A stretch of DNA of 64,000 nucleotides. Origin: Kribbella italica. Its GTDB lineage: Bacteria > Actinomycetota > Actinomycetes > Propionibacteriales > Kribbellaceae. How positions within the stretch are numbered: the stretch's first letter is position 1; every line of letters starts with the position of its first letter. Shown one piece after another: positions 18,112 to 27,604 of the stretch. The translations under genes were made by a program, and so were the position numbers. A model generated the notes under the pieces. It did no database searches, was not told the origin of the DNA, and saw nothing but the letters and a program-made list of their open reading frames with translations. The stretch covers positions 3,038,001 through 3,102,000 of the forward strand of contig NZ_JACHMY010000001.1 of assembly GCF_014205135.1 (NCBI RefSeq). Reading direction: 5' to 3'.

Positions 18112-18606
18112 TCACAGGGGCCTCCCGGGTGGGTTGCCGGTCTCCCGCTCGAAGTCGAGCGCGTGCTGCAGAATCACGACCGCCGCGGCCTGGTCGACCA
18201 CCGCGCGCCGTTTGGCGCCCTTCTTACCCCGTTCCCGCAGCATCCGCTCGGCGGTGACCGTGGTGAACCGCTCGTCCACCATCCGCACCGTCGCCGTCCG
18301 CACCTGTTCCACTCCGTCCGTCCCGATCGGGTTGTCCTGGCCGGCCGCCAGTTTCCGGCGGATCAGCTCCGTGGTCTCCCGGATCTTGACCGCCGCCGGC
18401 CCTTCACCCCCGTTCAACGAACGAGGCAGCCCGACGACGACCTCGAACGCCTCGAGATCGTGTACGAGCGTAACGATCCGGTCAAGGTCCCCGGGCCCAC
18501 GCCGTACGGTCTCCACCGGGGTGGCCAGGATCCCGTGCGGGTCGGAACTGGCGACGCCGATCCTGGCGTCCCCGATGTCGAGCGCGATCCGCACCCCCCG
18601 GCGCAT
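18112..18606 (-). CDS. ruvX: Putative pre-16S rRNA nuclease / Holliday junction resolvase-like
   Basis: 164-residue YqgF/RuvX family protein with an RNase H fold. The N-terminal IALDIGDARIGVASSDP carries the first catalytic Asp. VVVGLPRSLNGGEGPAA carries the VGLP motif, and VRMVDERFTTVTAERML carries the DERxTT motif with the acidic residue. AVVDQAAAVVILQHAL gives the final Asp. YqgF in E. coli processes the 5' end of 16S rRNA. The gene is placed between alaS and mltG. Confidence 0.92.
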   Translation of the reverse strand: MRRGVRIALDIGDARIGVASSDPHGILATPVETVRRGPGDLDRIVTLVHDLEAFEVVVGLPRSLNGGEGPAAVKIRETTELIRRKLAAGQDNPIGTDGVEQVRTATVRMVDERFTTVTAERMLRERGKKGAKRRAVVDQAAAVVILQHALDFERETGNPPGRPL

Positions 18607-18649
18607 CAGTGTGCCTCAGCCGGGGGGCATGCGGATCCGTTCATGCTGG

Positions 18650-21319
18650 TCAGCCCGTGACCAGTTGGCCGACGGCGTGCTCGACCGCGGACAGCGCCTT
18701 GTCGGTACCGGCCGGGTCAGTGCCACCACCCTGGGCGACGTCGTCCTTGCCGCCGCCTCGGCCACCGAGCTGCTCGGCGGCGACCCGGACCAGGTCACCG
18801 GCCTTGAGCCGCCACTCGCGGGCGACGTCGTTCAGCGCGACCACGACGGCCGGCTTCCCGTCGTTCACGCCGACCAGCGCGACCACGGCCGGCTTGTCGG
18901 CGGGCATCCGGCCGCGGACGTCCAGCGCCAGCTTGCGCAGGTCGCCACCGCCGACGCCGTCCGGCGTACGGGCTCCGACGAAGGCGACGCCGAAGACGTC
19001 CTTCGGGCTCTTCGCCAGGTCGCCCGCCGCGGCCAGCACCTGGCCCGCACGGACCTTCTCCAGCTCCTTCTCCGCCGCCCGCAGCCGCTCGGCCAGGTCG
19101 GCGACCTTGGCCGGGAGCTCCTCGGGACGGGTCTTCAGGTTCTCGCTGAGCAGCCGGACCAGCGACCGCTCACGGCCGAGGTAGTGCAGCGCGTCCATGC
19201 CGACGAACGCCTCGATCCGGCGGACGCCCGCACCGACCGACGACTCGCTCGTCACGGTCAGCGCACCGACCTGCGACGAGTGCTTCACGTGCGTGCCACC
19301 GCAGAGCTCGCGCGACCAGGGGCCGCCGATCTCGACGACGCGCACCTGCTCGTCGTACGTCTCGCCGAACAGGGCCAGCGCGCCCCACTCCCGGGCCTCC
19401 GGGAGCGTCATGTACTGCGCGGAGACCGCGAGGTCCTGCCGTACGGCGAGGTTCGCGACCTCCTCGATCTCCGACCGGGTGGCCTGGTCCAGCGCCGAGG
19501 ACCACGCGAAGTCGAGCCGCAGGTAACCGGGCTTGTTGTACGAACCGCTCTGCAACGCGTTCGGGCCGAGCACCTGGCGCAGCGCGGCGTGCACGACGTG
19601 CGTGCCCGAGTGCGCCTGGCAGGCCTGGATCCGCCAGTCGTGGTCGACCTGCGCGTGCACGTCCGTGCCCGGCTGGAGGACTCCTTCGAGCACCTCGACG
19701 CGGTGCACGATCAGGCCCTTGACCGGCCGCTGGACGTCGAGCACCTTCAGCTTCACACCGTCGGCGACGATCAGGCCCGCGTCGGCGATCTGGCCACCGG
19801 ACTCGGCGTAGAACGGGGTCTTCTCGAGCACGACCTCGACGGTCTCGCCCTGCTCGGCCACATTCGCCACGACGCCGTCGCGCAGCAGACCGCGGACCCG
19901 CGAGTCGGTCGCGAGCTCGGTGTACCCGGTGAACTCGGTCGTCCCGGACTCGCGCAGCTCGCGGTAGCCCGAGGTGTCCGCGTGGCCGGCCTTCTTCGCC
20001 CGCGCGTCGGCCTTGGCCCGCTCGCGCTGCTCCTTCATCAGCGAGCGGAAACCCTCGGTGTCGACGTTCAGGCCCTGCTCGGAGGCCATCTCGACGGTCA
20101 GGTCGATCGGGAAGCCGTAGGTGTCGTGCAGCTGGAAGGCCTTCGCGCCCTCGAGCTGGTGCGCGCCGCCGGCCTTGGTGTCGCGGACGGCGAGGTCGAA
20201 GATCGTCGTCCCGGCCGTCAGGGTGCGGCGGAACGCCTCCTCCTCGGCGTACGCGACCTGGCTGATCCGGCCGAAGTCGGCCTCCAACTCGGGGTAGGAC
20301 TTCTTCATCTGCTGCAGGCTGACCGGGAGCAGCTCGACCAGGCTCGGGTCCTCGTAGCCCAGCAGGCGCATCGAACGGATCGCGCGGCGCAGCAGGCGGC
20401 GCAGGACGTAGCCGCCCTGCTCGTTGCCCGGGGTGACGCCGTCGCCGATCAGCATCAGCGCGCTGCGGACGTGGTCGGCGACCACGCGGAAGCGCACGTC
20501 GTCGACGTGCTCGGAGCCGTACTTGCGGCCGCTCAGCTCCGAGGCCTTCTCGATCACCGGGAAGATCTCGTCGATCTCGTACATGTTGTCGACGCCCTGC
20601 AGCAGGTACGCGACCCGCTCCAGGCCGAGACCGGTGTCGATGTTCTTCTTCGGCAGCTCACCGAGGATCGGGTAGCCGTCCTTGCCGCCGCCCTCGCCGC
20701 GGACGTTCTGCATGAAGACCAGGTTCCAGAACTCCAGGTAGCGGTCGCCCGCCTCCCAGTCCCGGTCGGCGCCGAACTGCGGGCCGCGGTCGATCAGGAT
20801 CTCCGAGCACGGGCCGCACGGGCCCGGGATGCCCATCGACCAGAAGTTGTCCTTCATGCCCAGGCGGACGATCCGGTCGTCGGGCAGTCCGGCGACCCGC
20901 TTCCAGATGTCGATCGCCTCGTCGTCCTCGTAGTACACCGAGGCGTACAGGACCGACTCGTCGAAGCCGTAGCCACCTTCGCTCTGCGGCTTGGTGACCA
21001 GCTCCCAGGCGAACTGGACGGCTTCTTCCTTGAAGTAGTCGCCGAAGGAGAAGTTGCCGTTCATCTGGAAGAACGTGCCGTGCCGGGTGGTCTTGCCGAC
21101 CTCCTCGATGTCGAGGGTCCGGACACACTTCTGCACGCTGGTCGCCCGCGCGTACGGCGGCGTCTGCTGGCCGACGAAGTACGGCACGAACTGGGCCATC
21201 CCGGCCACGTTGAACAGCAGGTTCGGGTCCGGCGACGGCAACGGCGCGCTCGGCACCACGGTGTGACCGCGGTCCTCGAAGTACTGCAGGAACCGCCGCC
21301 TGATCTCACTGGTTTCCAT
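18650..21319 (-). CDS. alaS: Alanine--tRNA ligase
   Basis: 889-residue class II synthetase charging tRNA-Ala. The N-terminal catalytic domain starts METSEIRRRFLQYFEDRGHT and includes FNVAGMAQFVPYF and the FWSMGIPGPCGPCSEI segment. The editing domain has the zinc-type pair HSGTH (~residue 597) and CGGTHVKHSSQ, which hydrolyses Ser/Gly-tRNA-Ala. The C-terminal DHHA1-like domain ends the protein (ADKPAVVALVG, LGGRGGGKDDVAQGGG). Full length, with no disruption. Confidence 0.96.
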   Translation of the reverse strand: METSEIRRRFLQYFEDRGHTVVPSAPLPSPDPNLLFNVAGMAQFVPYFVGQQTPPYARATSVQKCVRTLDIEEVGKTTRHGTFFQMNGNFSFGDYFKEEAVQFAWELVTKPQSEGGYGFDESVLYASVYYEDDEAIDIWKRVAGLPDDRIVRLGMKDNFWSMGIPGPCGPCSEILIDRGPQFGADRDWEAGDRYLEFWNLVFMQNVRGEGGGKDGYPILGELPKKNIDTGLGLERVAYLLQGVDNMYEIDEIFPVIEKASELSGRKYGSEHVDDVRFRVVADHVRSALMLIGDGVTPGNEQGGYVLRRLLRRAIRSMRLLGYEDPSLVELLPVSLQQMKKSYPELEADFGRISQVAYAEEEAFRRTLTAGTTIFDLAVRDTKAGGAHQLEGAKAFQLHDTYGFPIDLTVEMASEQGLNVDTEGFRSLMKEQRERAKADARAKKAGHADTSGYRELRESGTTEFTGYTELATDSRVRGLLRDGVVANVAEQGETVEVVLEKTPFYAESGGQIADAGLIVADGVKLKVLDVQRPVKGLIVHRVEVLEGVLQPGTDVHAQVDHDWRIQACQAHSGTHVVHAALRQVLGPNALQSGSYNKPGYLRLDFAWSSALDQATRSEIEEVANLAVRQDLAVSAQYMTLPEAREWGALALFGETYDEQVRVVEIGGPWSRELCGGTHVKHSSQVGALTVTSESSVGAGVRRIEAFVGMDALHYLGRERSLVRLLSENLKTRPEELPAKVADLAERLRAAEKELEKVRAGQVLAAAGDLAKSPKDVFGVAFVGARTPDGVGGGDLRKLALDVRGRMPADKPAVVALVGVNDGKPAVVVALNDVAREWRLKAGDLVRVAAEQLGGRGGGKDDVAQGGGTDPAGTDKALSAVEHAVGQLVTG

Positions 21320-21324
21320 GGGTG

Positions 21325-21576
21325 TTACCGGTCGTCCTCACGCTGTGTCTGGTGTGCTGCCGCTGTGTCGATCCCGAGCGCGTCCCGCAGCTCGGTCTCC
21401 CGCTCGGCCATCCCGGCCCGGACCTCGTCGCCGAAGTGCCGGATCGCGCTGGCCATCTTGTCCGCCGAGGCCTGCAGGCTCTCCGGCGCGAGCACCTGGG
21501 CCCGCTTCTTCAGCCGGGTGACGGCGTAGACGCCGACGGCGGTGCCGATCACGAACCACAGGATCCGCTTGATCAC
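21325..21576 (-). CDS. Small membrane protein (DUF6167-like)
   Basis: 83-residue protein with one N-terminal transmembrane helix (IKRILWFVIGTAVGVYAV) followed by a basic stop-transfer LKKRAQ and a charged amphipathic tail. The GTG at 21576 overlaps the stop of the DUF948 gene as GTGA, showing translational coupling. In actinobacteria this small protein is regularly found between the DUF948 gene and alaS. Function unknown. Confidence 0.8.
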   Translation of the reverse strand: MIKRILWFVIGTAVGVYAVTRLKKRAQVLAPESLQASADKMASAIRHFGDEVRAGMAERETELRDALGIDTAAAHQTQREDDR

Positions 21577-21992
21577 AGGTCACCTCGCTTGCGCGCCTTG
21601 CGCTCGGACTTCATGTCGTCCTTCACCCGGCGGGCCACGTCGCGGCGCTGGTTGTCGCCCAGCGCCTTGCGCACGCCGTACGTGAACGCGGCCGCCTTCA
21701 CCAGCGGACCACCCGCGGTCGCCGCGAACAAGGACGCGAGCGCCGCGGCGTTGGTCGTCACGGTCGTCGCGTTGTCGGTGATGGTGTCCACCTTGGCCAG
21801 CTGCGCGTTGGTCGTCGCGACGGTCTCGGTGACCTCGCCGAGCAACGGGATACTGGAGTCGGACACGCCCTTCACCATCAGCCGGGTCTCGTCGAGCACC
21901 TTGCCCAGCTTCAGGATCGGGTAGGCCAGCAGGCCCACCAGGACGAGCAGCGCGCAGGCCGCTATCAGCCCCGCGACTTCACCGACGCTCAT
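21573..21992 (-). CDS. DUF948 membrane protein
   Basis: 139-residue protein with an N-terminal transmembrane helix (VAGLIAACALLVLVGLLAYP) and a helical extracytoplasmic or cytoplasmic part with Thr/Val heptad-like repeats (VTETVATTNAQLAKVDTITDN), as in DUF948 proteins. A basic tail (KSERKARKRGDL) ends it. ATG 21992 is chosen; the frame upstream to 22274 is non-coding intergenic DNA. It is the first gene of the small operon leading to the DUF6167-like gene and alaS. Confidence 0.82.
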   Translation of the reverse strand: MSVGEVAGLIAACALLVLVGLLAYPILKLGKVLDETRLMVKGVSDSSIPLLGEVTETVATTNAQLAKVDTITDNATTVTTNAAALASLFAATAGGPLVKAAAFTYGVRKALGDNQRRDVARRVKDDMKSERKARKRGDL

Positions 21993-22306
21993 TGGAAACG
22001 ATCCACCTTCCCGTTGCGACCACGTGGACCGCCCGACCTTATCGCGCGCCCCTACCGCACTCCGCTCCAGGACACCATCCCCCAGATCACAGTCCCTCAC
22101 CAACTCGGCTGTTCGCCTCCTGTGGACAACCGGCGACTGTCCATCAGTTGCTCGCCCGTCGAACACAGTGCCGGGTCGCCGCCACACCGGATTGACTGCT
22201 GGGGCAGCCCGATGGGAGGTGTGCGTCATGGCGAACCGGGACATGTGAGTGCGGACGGTCACAACCCGGCCCAAGTGTGGCCCGGGGGCGGCCTACAGTC
22301 GGCCGG
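21993..22306. other. Divergent intergenic region without a gene
   Basis: Holds the promoters for the DUF948 operon (leftward) and the SitI3-like gene (rightward; TACAGT at 22294-22299). A six-codon frame with a GGGAGG-like site near 22228 is the only other coding-like sign and is too short to support. rpsD, often found near here in relatives, is absent. Confidence 0.5.
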
Positions 22307-22741
22307 GTGGCGATCGAGTACACCTTTCAGCTGTGCAGTACGACGGCGCCGGACGCCATCGGTGCGCTGCTCGTCCCGCCACTGACCGCGGTGGAGTGGA
22401 CCGGGCCGGTCTCGGCGTACAAGAGTGTTGGTGGGTTGCTGGTCACCGTCCATTTCGACGGCCGGGCCAACCTGGTCCTGGAGGAGCCGGAGATCGCGGT
22501 CGGCTTCCGGTTCGACAAGTTCGCGGACTTCGCGGTGCAGAACGCCGAGATGGTGCGGCTCGTCGTCGTACTGCTCGACGCGGAGGACGGCGACGCCGTC
22601 CTGCAGCAGGACTTCGAACGGATCCTGCTGCTGCGACGCGGCCCGGAACTGACGGTCGGCGAGACGTTCTGGACGTCTGAGCTGCTGGCGCAGTTGACGT
22701 CGCCGTACGAACGCCGCTCGATGCCCTACCCCGAGGACTAA
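22307..22741 (+). CDS. SitI3-like family protein
   Basis: 144-residue cytoplasmic protein. The sequence pattern AIEYTFQL at the start, [29 protein letters not shown] in the middle, [25 protein letters not shown] near the end matches what I recall of SitI3-type proteins. That family is named after a Myxococcus immunity protein, but most actinobacterial copies are orphans. No toxin gene is next to it. GTG 22307 is chosen because TACAGT lies 7 nt upstream and no ribosome binding site is seen. Its stop overlaps the rarA stop on the opposite strand by 4 bp. Confidence 0.65.
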   Translation: MAIEYTFQLCSTTAPDAIGALLVPPLTAVEWTGPVSAYKSVGGLLVTVHFDGRANLVLEEPEIAVGFRFDKFADFAVQNAEMVRLVVVLLDAEDGDAVLQQDFERILLLRRGPELTVGETFWTSELLAQLTSPYERRSMPYPED

Positions 22742-24126
22742 CGGTCCCGGAGGATCTTGCGGATGGCGGCGACGCGGTCGGCGTACGCGGCTTCTCCCCC
22801 GCGGCGGGTGGGTTGGTAGTAGTCGACCTGGTCGACGACGTCCGGCGCGTACTGCTGCGGGACGACGCCGCGGGGGTCGTTGTGCGAGTACTGGTACGAC
22901 GAGCCGTGGCCGAGCTTCTTCGCGCCGGCGTAGTGCGCGTCGCGCAGGTGCGGCGGGACCGGGCCGACCTTGCCGGCCTTCACGTCGGCGATCGCGGAGT
23001 CGATCGCGGTGATGACGGCGTTCGACTTCGGGGCGAGCGCGAGGGCGACGACGGCTTGCGCGAGGTTGATCCGGGCTTCCGGCATGCCGATCAGCTGCAC
23101 CGCCTCGGCCGCCGCGATCGCGACCCCGAGCGCGGTCGGGTCGCCCATGCCGATGTCCTCGCTCGCGGAGATCACCAGTCTGCGCGCGATGAAGCGGGGG
23201 TCCTCGCCGGCCTCGACCATCCGCGCCAGGTAGTGCATCGCCGCGTCGACGTCGGAGCCTCGGATGGACTTGATCATCGCGGAGGTCACGTCGTAGTGCT
23301 GATCTCCCGCGCGGTCGTACCGCACGGCGGCGCGGTCGACGGCGGTCTCCAGGGTCTTCAGATCGATCAGTACGGATTTGTCACCATCGGGCTCAGCTCC
23401 TGCTTTCGCCCTGGCACCACCGGCGGCGGCCTCCAGGTACGTCAGCGCACGCCGGGCGTCGCCGCCGGCCATCCGCAGCAGGTGGTCCTTCGCGTCCGCC
23501 GCCAGGTCGAACTCGCCGTTCAATCCGCGCTCGTCGATCAGCGCGCGGTCGAGCAGTACGGCGATGTCGTCGTCGGTGAGCGACTCCAGCGTCAGCAGCA
23601 ACGAGCGTGACAGCAGCGGCGAGATCACCGAGAAGAACGGGTTCTCGGTCGTCGCGGCGACCAGCGTGACCCACCGGTTCTCCACGCCCGGCAGCAGCGC
23701 GTCCTGCTGAGCCTTCGTGAACCGGTGCACCTCGTCGATGAACAGCACCGTCTCGACAGCCCCACCCGGCCGCGACAGCTCCCGCCGGGCAGCGTCGATC
23801 ACCTGCCGGACGTCCTTCACACCAGCCGTCACCGCGGACAACTCGACGAACTTCCGATTCGTCTGGTGCGAGACGACCGCGGCGATCGTCGTCTTGCCCG
23901 TCCCCGGCGGTCCCCACAGCAGCAACGACATCGGCTGGTCGCCCTCGACCAACCGACGCAACGGCGACCCCGGCGCCAGCAGATGCTGCTGCCCGACCAA
24001 CTCGTCCAGACTCCGAGGCCGCATCCGCACCGCCAACGGCGCCGACGTGTGATCGGCGTCCGCCAGACTCCCACCCCCACGCGCGGGAGCAGGAGCACCA
24101 GGAAGATCGAACAGGCCTTCGGTCAC
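22738..24126 (-). CDS. rarA: Replication-associated recombination protein A (MgsA/RarA)
   Basis: 462-residue AAA+ ATPase acting at stalled replication forks, related to eukaryotic WRNIP1. It shows [17 protein letters not shown], Walker [15 protein letters not shown] (~residue 70), Walker [17 protein letters not shown], sensor-1 [11 protein letters not shown] and the C-terminal tetramerisation region ([16 protein letters not shown]). Full length. It is convergent with the SitI3-like gene and lies downstream of secA2 with a 41-bp gap. Confidence 0.95.
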   Translation of the reverse strand: MTEGLFDLPGAPAPARGGGSLADADHTSAPLAVRMRPRSLDELVGQQHLLAPGSPLRRLVEGDQPMSLLLWGPPGTGKTTIAAVVSHQTNRKFVELSAVTAGVKDVRQVIDAARRELSRPGGAVETVLFIDEVHRFTKAQQDALLPGVENRWVTLVAATTENPFFSVISPLLSRSLLLTLESLTDDDIAVLLDRALIDERGLNGEFDLAADAKDHLLRMAGGDARRALTYLEAAAGGARAKAGAEPDGDKSVLIDLKTLETAVDRAAVRYDRAGDQHYDVTSAMIKSIRGSDVDAAMHYLARMVEAGEDPRFIARRLVISASEDIGMGDPTALGVAIAAAEAVQLIGMPEARINLAQAVVALALAPKSNAVITAIDSAIADVKAGKVGPVPPHLRDAHYAGAKKLGHGSSYQYSHNDPRGVVPQQYAPDVVDQVDYYQPTRRGGEAAYADRVAAIRKILRDR

Positions 24127-24167
24127 CCGTCGAGCCTACCTACGCCCACCGACAGGTCGAGCGGCAG

Positions 24168-26654
24168 CTACTTCTTCTTCCCGCCCTCGTCGTCGTCCTC
24201 GTCGTCCTCCGCTTCGCGGAGTTCCTCCGGAAGCTCGTCGGAGAGGTCGTCCTCGTCGAGGTCGCGGAGTTCCTCGGGGAGGTCTTCGTCGGCGAGTTCC
24301 ACCGGGGTGTTGTCCTCTACCGTGACCAACTCGTCGCCCTTGATGGCGTTGCGGAGGCGGCCGAGGATTCGGTCGGCTTCGGTGCCGAAGGGGTTGTCGT
24401 TGACGAGGTAGGTCCAGGTCGCGGTCGGGCGGGGGACGCCGGAGGCTTCCTCGTCGAGGCCGGACTCGCCGATCTCGGCGGTCGAGAGGGTCTCGGCGGC
24501 GTCCTTCCAGGCGTCGTCGATCAGGGTGTCGAAGGACGCGATCGCCGACTTGTTGAACTCGTCGATCGGCTTCAGGTGCACGATGCCACCGGCCAGCGAC
24601 CGCAGGTGGATGCCTTCGCGCAGGTCGGCCAGATAAGCGACGTGGTCGGTCCAGCGGCGGTCGAAGTGGTGGAGGGCGATCCGGCGAGCCGCGTCCTTCA
24701 CCACGTCCTCGTCGTGCGCCTCGACCAGCTCGTCGTACCGCTCCTTCGACGAGGCCGCCAGCTTCTCCGCCGCGAGATCGTCGACCAGGATCTTCTCCCG
24801 CGTGTCCAGCACGATCGCCCGCTGCTGCTCGGTCAGCCGGCTGTACGACCACGTCGTCCGCAGCAGCTCGGCGTTCGCACCGTCGGCGACCCGCTGCGCG
24901 TGCTCCAGCGTCCCGACGGCCTTCCTGTCGGTCAGCCGGCCGGCCTTGTCCGGCGAAGGCCGCAGCCCGGACGTGATCGAGTACCGCGTCACCAGCTCGT
25001 CGGCCAGGCTCGCGAAGAACAGCGACCCACCCGGGTCACCCTGCCGCCCGGCGCGTCCACGCAGCTGGTCGTCCAACCGCCGCGACGCGTGCAGACCGGT
25101 CCCGACGACGTACAGACCGCCCAGCTCGGCAGCCCGCTCGCGCCCGTTGGATCCGTCCCGACCACCCAGCCGGATGTCCGTACCGCGCCCGGCCATCTGC
25201 GTCGACACGGTGACCGTCTCCGGCACACCGGCCTCGGCGACGATCGCGGCCTCCTCGGCGTCGTTCTTCGCGTTCAGTACGACGTGCGGAACCTCGGCCG
25301 CCTCGAGCCGGTCGCTGAGCTGCTCGGACTCCTCGACACTGTGCGTCCCGATCAGGATCGGCCGCCCGGTCTCGTGGATCTCCTTGATGTGCTCGACCAG
25401 CGCCGTGTTCTTCTGCTCGACGGTCAGGTAGAGCCGGTCGGTGTCGTCGATCCGGATGTTCGGCGTGTTCGGCGGGACGACCGCGACCTCGACGTCGTAG
25501 AACTCCTGCAGCTGCTCGCCGACGACGACCGCCGTACCGGTCATGCCGCACAGCTTCGGGTACCGCTTGATCAGCGCCTGGACGGTGATGCTGTCGAGCA
25601 CCTCGCCGCTCTCGCTGACCGGCACGGCCTCCTTGGCCTCGACCGCGGCCTGCAGCCCGTCGGGCCAGCGCTGCAGCTTGGCGATCCGGCCGCGGCTGTT
25701 GTTGATCAGGTTGACCTTGCCGTCGCGGACCAGGTAGTCGACGTCCTTGCGCAGCAGCACCTCGGCGTGCAGCGCGACGTTCACCTGGGTCATCTTGTCG
25801 AGGTTCGCGTCGTCGTACAGGTCGATCCCACCGAGGTGCTCCTCGACGGTGTCGGTGCCCTTGTCGGTCAGCGCGACGGACCGGCCGTCGCCGTCCACCT
25901 CGTAGTCCACGCCCGCGCGCAGCGTCCGGACCAGCTGGACGACGTCGTCGTCCAACTCCTCGGACCGGGTCGCACCGGCCAGCACCAGCGGCACCCGGGC
26001 CTCGTCGATCAGCACGGAGTCGGCCTCGTCGACCAGCGCCACGTCCGGCTCGGCGGACACCCGGTCCGCGACGTCGCCGGCGAGCCGGTCACGCAGTACG
26101 TCGAACCCGACCTCGCTGACCGGCGCGTAGCAGACCTCGGCCTGATACGCCGCCCGGCGCTCCTCCGGCGACGAGGCCTGTCCGACGTGGCTCACCGTGA
26201 CGCCGAGCAGCTTGTACAGCGGCTCCATCCACTCCGCGTCACGCTCGGCCAGGTAGTCGTTGACCGCGAGCACGTGCACCTTGCGGCCACCGATCGCGTA
26301 CCCGGCGGCGGCGAACGCGCCGGCCAGGGTCTTGCCCTCACCGGTCGCCATCTCGACGACGCGGCCCTGCAGCAGCGCGAGCGCGCCGACGATCTGGCCG
26401 TCGAAGGCCCGCTCGCCGATCGCGCGCTCACCGGCCTCGCGGGCCAGCGCGAGGAACTCGATCAGGCCGTCCTCGTCGAGGCCGCCCTCGGTCCGCATCT
26501 CGGCGACCACCTCGGTCAGCTCCTCGTCGGTGAGCCCGGTGGAGGACTCGCCCGCCTCACCGACCGCGACGGTCAGCTTCTCGTACGGGCCGAGGTCGAT
26601 CGAGCCGGGGCGCTGCAGGAGCCGGCGGAAGCGCGAGGTGAGTTTCAGAGCCAT
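24168..26654 (-). CDS. secA2: Accessory preprotein translocase ATPase SecA2
   Basis: 828-residue SecA-family motor. MALKLTSRFRRLLQRPGSID is the N-terminus, followed by Walker A MATGEGKTLAG (~102-112), VNDYLAERDAEWMEPLYKLLG, Walker B ALVDEADSVLIDEAR and the motif VI region TQMAGRGTDIRLGG. The length is nearer SecA2 than housekeeping SecA (~900+), and the C-terminal zinc domain of SecA1 is missing. Instead the end is a strongly acidic tail (DEDDLSDELPEELREAEDDE). SecA2 exports a subset of proteins in actinobacteria, often extracellular enzymes without typical signals. ATG 26654 is used; six upstream codons in frame are not family-like. Confidence 0.88.
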   Translation of the reverse strand: MALKLTSRFRRLLQRPGSIDLGPYEKLTVAVGEAGESSTGLTDEELTEVVAEMRTEGGLDEDGLIEFLALAREAGERAIGERAFDGQIVGALALLQGRVVEMATGEGKTLAGAFAAAGYAIGGRKVHVLAVNDYLAERDAEWMEPLYKLLGVTVSHVGQASSPEERRAAYQAEVCYAPVSEVGFDVLRDRLAGDVADRVSAEPDVALVDEADSVLIDEARVPLVLAGATRSEELDDDVVQLVRTLRAGVDYEVDGDGRSVALTDKGTDTVEEHLGGIDLYDDANLDKMTQVNVALHAEVLLRKDVDYLVRDGKVNLINNSRGRIAKLQRWPDGLQAAVEAKEAVPVSESGEVLDSITVQALIKRYPKLCGMTGTAVVVGEQLQEFYDVEVAVVPPNTPNIRIDDTDRLYLTVEQKNTALVEHIKEIHETGRPILIGTHSVEESEQLSDRLEAAEVPHVVLNAKNDAEEAAIVAEAGVPETVTVSTQMAGRGTDIRLGGRDGSNGRERAAELGGLYVVGTGLHASRRLDDQLRGRAGRQGDPGGSLFFASLADELVTRYSITSGLRPSPDKAGRLTDRKAVGTLEHAQRVADGANAELLRTTWSYSRLTEQQRAIVLDTREKILVDDLAAEKLAASSKERYDELVEAHDEDVVKDAARRIALHHFDRRWTDHVAYLADLREGIHLRSLAGGIVHLKPIDEFNKSAIASFDTLIDDAWKDAAETLSTAEIGESGLDEEASGVPRPTATWTYLVNDNPFGTEADRILGRLRNAIKGDELVTVEDNTPVELADEDLPEELRDLDEDDLSDELPEELREAEDDEDDDEGGKKK

Positions 26655-26723
26655 GATCTCCGCAACGTACAACGTGACCCGGTCGTTCCGTACGGCGACC
26701 CGCGTGTTACCGCGCGGGGGCGC

Positions 26724-27521
26724 TCACGGCGTCCAGGTGTACGGCGTGGTCGTGGTCACCGCGTGCAGCCCCAGTTTCTGCAGGATCGGGCTCGAGCCCG
26801 GCGACGCGTCGACCCGCAGGTACTCGTACCCGCGTTCCCGGGCGATCCGGGCCCGGTGCACCAGCATCGCCGAGTACAGCCCGCGCCGCCGCCACTCCGG
26901 CAGCGTCCCGCCACCCCACAGGCTCGCGAACCCGGTCCCCGGATGGAACCGGATCCACCCTGAGGTCAGCACTGGGCCATCAGCGTCCACAGCGTTCTCC
27001 ACCACGCTGACCACCAGCCGGTCGGGGAACATCCGCGCCTCCCCCGCCAACTGCTCCTCGATCCGCTCGAGACCGTTGTTCCACAAGCTGTCGGTCAGGA
27101 CGGCGATCCGGTGGAAGTCCGCCGCGTCCTCGACGTCGCGGATCACGATCTTCGACGGCAGCGCCGGCGGCCGCTGGAGGATCGTCTCGACGTCCCCGAG
27201 GATCAGCGTCTCCGGGTCCTCGGCGACGAACCCGTGCCGGACCAGCCGCTCGCCGAGGTCGGCCGGTTCGTCGTACGCGTAGGTCTTCCACTCGAAGGCC
27301 AGACCGCGCTCACGGAAGAACCCCAGCTCGCGCCCGATCACCGCGTCCGGGTCGTCGCCGAGGCCGCGCGGGGTCTCGACGAAGCCGCCGCCACCCGGCC
27401 CCTCGGCGTACGAGCGGTGGACCGGGCCGTCGTGCTCGACCTTCCAGCCCGGGATCGTGTCGGCGTCCGGAAGGCGGATGCGGCGGTGGAAGACGTCGAG
27501 GAGCTCAGCGGATTGTGTCAT
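26724..27521 (-). CDS. GNAT-family N-acetyltransferase
   Basis: 265-residue protein. The C-terminal half has the GNAT acetyl-CoA site: GTGFASLWGGGTLPEWRRRGLYSAMLVHRARIARERGYEYLRVDAS, with the motif A R/GxxG/A equivalent EWRRRGLYSAML, and a final FLKLGL-like ILQKLGLHAV. The N-terminal half is a degenerate second GNAT-like region. ATG 27521 is chosen (MTQSAELLDVF); the ten codons upstream are basic and unlike the family. Substrate unknown. Confidence 0.82.
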   Translation of the reverse strand: MTQSAELLDVFHRRIRLPDADTIPGWKVEHDGPVHRSYAEGPGGGGFVETPRGLGDDPDAVIGRELGFFRERGLAFEWKTYAYDEPADLGERLVRHGFVAEDPETLILGDVETILQRPPALPSKIVIRDVEDAADFHRIAVLTDSLWNNGLERIEEQLAGEARMFPDRLVVSVVENAVDADGPVLTSGWIRFHPGTGFASLWGGGTLPEWRRRGLYSAMLVHRARIARERGYEYLRVDASPGSSPILQKLGLHAVTTTTPYTWTP

Positions 27522-27604
27522 CGGGAGCCATCTTCCTCGCCGCGATGTCAACCGTCATCCCTATTAGGGCGTCTACCCAGTGAGCATCGGAAGGGAGAAC
27601 GACC

